Shown here: piece by piece, positions 60,775 through 64,000 of the stretch
Layout of the letters: each line of letters starts with the position of its first letter
How positions within the stretch are numbered: the first letter of the stretch is position 1
Assembly (NCBI GenBank): GCA_910578345.1
Contig: CAJTRA010000010.1
Location: forward strand, 58,845-122,844
Reading direction: 5' to 3'
Length of the DNA stretch: 64,000 bases
Origin: an uncultured Lachnospiraceae bacterium
Lineage (GTDB): Bacteria > Bacillota > Clostridia > Lachnospirales > Lachnospiraceae
Program-made: the position numbers and the translations under genes
The notes under the pieces: generated by a model
Told to the model about the DNA's origin: nothing
Databases searched by the model: none
What the model saw: the letters and a program-made list of their open reading frames with translations, nothing else

Positions 60775-62802
60775 ATGGGAAAAAGTGTTTTTATTGCAGA
60801 AAAGCCCAGTGTAGCGAAAGAATTTGCAAAAGCGTTAAAATATAACATGAGAAACCGGGACGGCTTTCTGGAGTCTGACGAGGCGATCGTGACATGGTGT
60901 GTGGGACACCTGGTCACCATGAGTTATCCGGAGGCCTATGACGAGAAATACAGACGATGGTCCTTAAATACAATTCCTTTTATTCCAGATGAATTTAAGT
61001 ATGAGGTGATTGAAAGCGTCAGGAAACAGTTTCAGATCGTAAGTGAATTGCTAAACAGGAGCGACGTGGATACCATCTATGTCTGTACCGATTCCGGGCG
61101 GGAAGGAGAATATATTTACCGTCTGGTGGAACAGCAGGCTGGTGTGCACGGTAAGAAGAGAAAGCGGGTTTGGATCGATTCCCAGACGGAAGAAGAGATT
61201 CTGCGCGGTATTCAGGAGGCGAAAGATCTGTCCGCTTATGACAACCTGTCCAGCGCCGCTTATCTGCGGGCGAAAGAAGACTATCTGATGGGAATTAATT
61301 TCTCCAGAGTACTGACGCTGAAATATAGCAATCCAATCAAGTCTTATCTGAAAACAGATAAGGCTGTTATTTCTGTAGGGCGTGTGATGACCTGTGTGCT
61401 TGGCATGGTGGTCAACAGAGAGCGGGAGATCAGAGATTTCGTAAAGATTCCGTTTTACCGCGTGCTGGCGAAAGTTCAGGTTGAGGACAAAGAGTGCATC
61501 TGCGAATGGAAGGCAGTGGAAGGATCGCAGTATTATCAGTCGCCTCTGCTCTATAAAGATAATGGATTCCTGGAGGAGAAGGATGCAGACGCCTTTATCG
61601 ATCATCTGAAAGAAGAGCCGGCTGGGGGTCCTGTGGTGGAGAAACTGGAGAAGAAGAAAGAGAAGAAGAATCCGCCGCTCTTATATAATCTGGCAGAACT
61701 GCAGAATGACTGTTCGAAACTTTTTAAGATCAGTCCGGATGAGACTCTGCGGATCGTCCAGGAGCTCTATGAGAAGAAAATGACTACCTATCCCAGAACG
61801 GACTCAAGAGTATTATCCAGTGCGGTAGCAAAGGAGATCCAGAAAAACATCGGCGGCTTGCGCGGCTATCCTGTTGCGGCGCCTTTTGCAGAGGAAATTT
61901 TAAAAGACGGTACTTTCAAAACGATCGGTAAGACCAGGTATGTGAATGACAAGCAGATTACAGACCACTATGCGATCATTCCCACCGGCCAGGGACTGGG
62001 CAATCTGAATGGACTTCATTCGACCTCGGCCAAAGTCTATGAGATCATTGTAAGACGTTTCCTGAGCATCTTTTATCCGGCGGCAGTGTACCAGAAAGTC
62101 AGTCTGGGTGTGAAGATGAAAGGAGAATTCTTTTCCACCAACTTTAGAGTGCTGGCAGAGCCAGGGTATCTGAAAGTAAGCCGTAATGCGTTTACCAAGA
62201 AAAAGACGGAGGCAGAAGAGGCTGAGGAGAAGAAAGAAGAGCAGGAGACAGACTGTGACGCTTCCTTTATGGAAGCGTTTAAGACACTGAAAAAGGGATT
62301 GCAGCTTACACTAAACGGAATTGAGAAGAAAGAAGGAGAGACTTCTCCGCCTAAGCGGTACAACTCCGGGACGATGATTCTGACGATGGAGAATGCAGGC
62401 CAGTTCATTGAGGATGAAGAACTGCGGGCACAGATCAAGGGGAGTGGCATCGGTACTTCTGCTACCAGAGCGGAGATCTTAAAGAAGTTAGTCAATATTC
62501 AGTATCTGTCTTTGAATAAAAAGACGCAGATCATTACGCCTACGCTGTTTGGGGAGATGATTTATGAAGTGGTAGCCGGCTCAATCAAGCCGCTTCTGGA
62601 CCCGCGTCTGACAGCCAGTTGGGAGAAGGGGCTGACGCTGGTGGCGGATGGACAGATTTCGGAAAAAGAATATATGGGCAAACTGGACGATTTTGTCAGC
62701 AGAAGGACTAATGTGGTCAAGCAGATGAATAATCAGTCGATGCTGTATCATAGATTTCAGTATGTGGAACAGTTCTACAAGAAGTCAAAAACCCAGACGT
62801 AA
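60775..62802 (+). CDS. topB: DNA topoisomerase III
   Basis: The 675-residue type IA topoisomerase has the Toprim N-terminus (VFIAEKPSVAKEFAKAL and a TDSGREGEYI segment near 104). The catalytic Tyr is Y339 in MTTYPRTDSRVL, and the C-terminal toroid includes KGSGIGTSATRAEIL near 561. There is no zinc-finger tail, unlike TopA. It relaxes negative supercoils and decatenates DNA. Type IA enzymes of this size occur both in the chromosome and in conjugative elements; no conjugation genes are seen here. The final codons and stop lie in repeat copy B. Confidence 0.95.
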   Translation: MGKSVFIAEKPSVAKEFAKALKYNMRNRDGFLESDEAIVTWCVGHLVTMSYPEAYDEKYRRWSLNTIPFIPDEFKYEVIESVRKQFQIVSELLNRSDVDTIYVCTDSGREGEYIYRLVEQQAGVHGKKRKRVWIDSQTEEEILRGIQEAKDLSAYDNLSSAAYLRAKEDYLMGINFSRVLTLKYSNPIKSYLKTDKAVISVGRVMTCVLGMVVNREREIRDFVKIPFYRVLAKVQVEDKECICEWKAVEGSQYYQSPLLYKDNGFLEEKDADAFIDHLKEEPAGGPVVEKLEKKKEKKNPPLLYNLAELQNDCSKLFKISPDETLRIVQELYEKKMTTYPRTDSRVLSSAVAKEIQKNIGGLRGYPVAAPFAEEILKDGTFKTIGKTRYVNDKQITDHYAIIPTGQGLGNLNGLHSTSAKVYEIIVRRFLSIFYPAAVYQKVSLGVKMKGEFFSTNFRVLAEPGYLKVSRNAFTKKKTEAEEAEEKKEEQETDCDASFMEAFKTLKKGLQLTLNGIEKKEGETSPPKRYNSGTMILTMENAGQFIEDEELRAQIKGSGIGTSATRAEILKKLVNIQYLSLNKKTQIITPTLFGEMIYEVVAGSIKPLLDPRLTASWEKGLTLVADGQISEKEYMGKLDDFVSRRTNVVKQMNNQSMLYHRFQYVEQFYKKSKTQT

Positions 62803-62865
62803 GCGGCAGAGCAGCCGCTAATATGTTTAGGAGCCACCTTGGTTGGTTCTAAGCAATCACTTGGC
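62786..62865 (+). repeat. Structured 3'-end repeat element, copy B (topB)
   Basis: The copy begins in topB, includes its stop codon and shares 21 of the first 22 positions with copy A. A GCGGC/GCCGC hairpin with a 6-base loop follows, then AATATG, then TTAGGA and TTCTAA arms around CCA/TGG, and TCACTTGGC. The second hairpin keeps pairing while its sequence differs from copy A. Confidence 0.7.
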
Positions 62866-62956
62866 TCGTTGTTTGCAGGATGAAAGTTACATTGACATGC
62901 ATGAAAAGGTTATAGATAACAGACAAATTATTTCAGGAAAGGACAGGTAAGGGGAA

Positions 62957-63631
62957 ATGGCAGGTTTACAGGACACGAGAGTGGATGCGCTCTACACGTT
63001 GGAGGAGACAATTGCGAAGAATATTTTCGCAGGAGTGACGTTCCCTTGGGAGGTGCTGCCGAAGATCAGCGCATTTATCGTTGCGCTGGGCAATACGCTT
63101 CCGGAAGAACGCTATGAGAAGAAGGGGGAGAATATCTGGATCGCCAGGTCGGCCAAGGTGAATCCCAGCGCGTGCATCAACGGGCCGGTGATCATCGATG
63201 AAGAGGCGGAGATCAGACACTGTGCTTTTATCAGGGGCAATGCGATCGTCGGAAAAGGCGCTGTGGTGGGGAATTCCACAGAGCTCAAGAATGTGATTCT
63301 GTTTAACAAAGTGCAGGTGCCGCATTACAATTATGTTGGCGATAGCATTCTGGGATACAGATCCCATATGGGAGCCGGTTCTATCACTTCCAATGTAAAG
63401 AGCGATAAGACCCTTGTGGTAGTCAGGGCAGGGGAAGAACGGTATGAGACAGGCCTTAAGAAATTCGGCGCTATGCTGGGAGACAATGTGGAGGTGGGGT
63501 GCAATTCTGTACTGAATCCGGGAACCGTCATCGGGAAGCAGACAAATATCTATCCTACTTCGATGGTGAGAGGGTTTATACCAGCCAACAGTATCTACAA
63601 AAAACAGGATGAGATCGTGCAGAAGATGTAA
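62957..63631 (+). CDS. Left-handed beta-helix acyltransferase-like protein
   Basis: The 224-residue protein has an N-terminal helical part (1-50) and then hexapeptide repeats: IWIARSAKVNPSACINGPV, a run through GNAIVGKGAVVGNST, and VGCNSVLNPGTVIGKQTNIY. It resembles the C-terminal acetyltransferase domain of GlmU, or a nucleotidyltransferase-linked LbH protein that has lost its N-terminal pyrophosphorylase. The sequence SHMGAGSITSNVKSDKT recalls the GlmU acetyl-CoA region. The acceptor is unknown. It starts 91 bases after repeat copy B with its own AGGTAAGGGG-like site. Confidence 0.8.
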   Translation: MAGLQDTRVDALYTLEETIAKNIFAGVTFPWEVLPKISAFIVALGNTLPEERYEKKGENIWIARSAKVNPSACINGPVIIDEEAEIRHCAFIRGNAIVGKGAVVGNSTELKNVILFNKVQVPHYNYVGDSILGYRSHMGAGSITSNVKSDKTLVVVRAGEERYETGLKKFGAMLGDNVEVGCNSVLNPGTVIGKQTNIYPTSMVRGFIPANSIYKKQDEIVQKM

Positions 63632-63675
63632 ATTTGTGTAACAGTTCAGCACAGGACTTTGCATTTGCTGCAAAA

Positions 63676-63695
63676 GGACTTTGTAAACAAAGTCC
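63676..63695 (+). terminator. Hairpin downstream of the beta-helix gene
   Basis: GGACTTTG (63676-63683) and CAAAGTCC (63688-63695) form a perfect 8-bp stem with a TAAA loop, but no T tract follows. A further GGACTTTG lies at 63655-63662. Terminator function is uncertain. Confidence 0.35.
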
Positions 63696-63852
63696 GTGAG
63701 AATTTGTAAAGGCTGAGACAAATTTGGCACAGAAATTCACAGAAATGACTGGATTTTTTGTCCTTAATATGCGAGAATAAAAATAACGGTTATGACAGGT
63801 TCCAGAGAATCTGTTATCAAATAATTTTACATAATCGAAAGGAGTTATCACA

Positions 63853-64000
63853 TGATTTATTCAAAAGAAGTTGAAGAAATGTGTACAGTGGCACAGGGCG
63901 TTCATCATGGCTGTGCTCCTATCCCAGAGGAAGCAAAATGGGTTCAGGCGAAAGAAGTAAAAGATATTTCCGGTTTGACACACGGTGTAGGCTGGTGTGC
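63853..64000 (+). CDS. Iron-sulfur scaffold-like protein, 5' part only
   Basis: The gene begins after GAAAGGAG and runs off the window; 49 codons are visible. The opening residues MIYSKEVEEMCTVAQGVHHG, followed by APIPEEAKWVQAKEV and ISGLTHGVGWC, match from memory a Lachnospiraceae protein annotated as an iron-sulfur cluster assembly scaffold of the NifU-like fold, usually followed by a GGGtGRT-family protein. The family assignment rests on memory of the N-terminus, not on a search. The rest of the gene and the partner would be just right of the window. Confidence 0.6.

Noticed and set aside
60775..62802. topB as a sign of an integrated conjugative element
   Set aside because: No integrase, relaxase, mating-pair genes or att repeats surround it; only the structured repeats bracket it.

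Overview
This 64 kb window reads as chromosomal core sequence of an anaerobic member of the Lachnospiraceae (Clostridia, Bacillota). Supporting signs are strong AGGAGG-type ribosome binding sites, sigma-A promoters, intrinsic terminators, a tyrosine T-box leader, the class III (oxygen-sensitive) ribonucleotide reductase pair nrdD-nrdG, a ferredoxin-dependent indolepyruvate oxidoreductase, and the block radical-SAM/DUF512-der-plsY-gpsA. No rRNA, CRISPR array, intact insertion sequence or prophage was seen. The assignment is inferred from gene content, not from a phylogenetic marker.

Layout. 1-2.1 kb: a truncated hypothetical gene, a MarR regulator with a good promoter and an operator-like palindrome, and a decayed ABC ATPase pseudogene. 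2.4-6.0 kb: an OmpR-type response regulator and a large multi-membrane-pass histidine kinase. 6.1-13.2 kb: prs (minus strand) divergent from radical SAM-der-plsY-gpsA-methyltransferase. 13.2-16.3 kb: metF (minus), then a MoxR AAA+ ATPase with a VWA/CoxE-like partner. 16.4-20.9 kb: T-box-controlled tyrS, a DRE-TIM aldolase-like protein and a membrane-anchored GH25 muramidase. 21-26 kb: aroC (minus), a VanY-type peptidase, tgt, yajC and an acidic lipoprotein behind a consensus promoter. 26.3-34 kb: leuB, a GT-C-like membrane protein, ilvD, ilvB and an L,D-transpeptidase. 34-42 kb: serC-serA, a small minus-strand gene, DUF1015, glgB with a long charged tail, an MscS channel and tRNA-Thr(CGT). 42-46 kb: a small unknown gene, nrdD-nrdG and a hotdog thioesterase. 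46.3-54 kb: one collinear cluster of acyl-CoA ligase, sodium/solute symporter, iorA, iorB, paaK and an ACT-domain protein, which looks like an aryl-2-oxo-acid / aryl-acid CoA pathway. 54-56.5 kb: an Ltp-like surface protein and an ABC transporter without a visible binding protein. 56.7-64 kb: argH, asd, a DUF234-type ATPase, topB, a left-handed beta-helix protein and the start of an iron-sulfur scaffold-like gene.

Together the genes cover amino-acid biosynthesis (Leu/Ile/Val, Ser, Arg, Asp family, chorismate, methyl-folate), cell-envelope remodelling (GH25, VanY-like, L,D-transpeptidase), translation (tyrS, tgt, tRNA-Thr, der) and aromatic acid metabolism.

The most unusual signals are small non-coding ones. 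An approx. 75-80 nt structured repeat, with paired changes in one stem, overlaps the stop codons of asd and topB and brackets the DUF234 ATPase-topB pair. A 38 nt stem-loop-plus-ribosome-binding-site repeat lies before both the VWA gene and iorB. A 24 nt exact repeat lies at 16.3 and 22.4 kb. There are also a stem-loop placed at the predicted 5' end of the prs transcript, and a GH25 terminator that doubles as the last codons of aroC. All coordinates, motifs and pairings were read by eye; no search or folding program was run.
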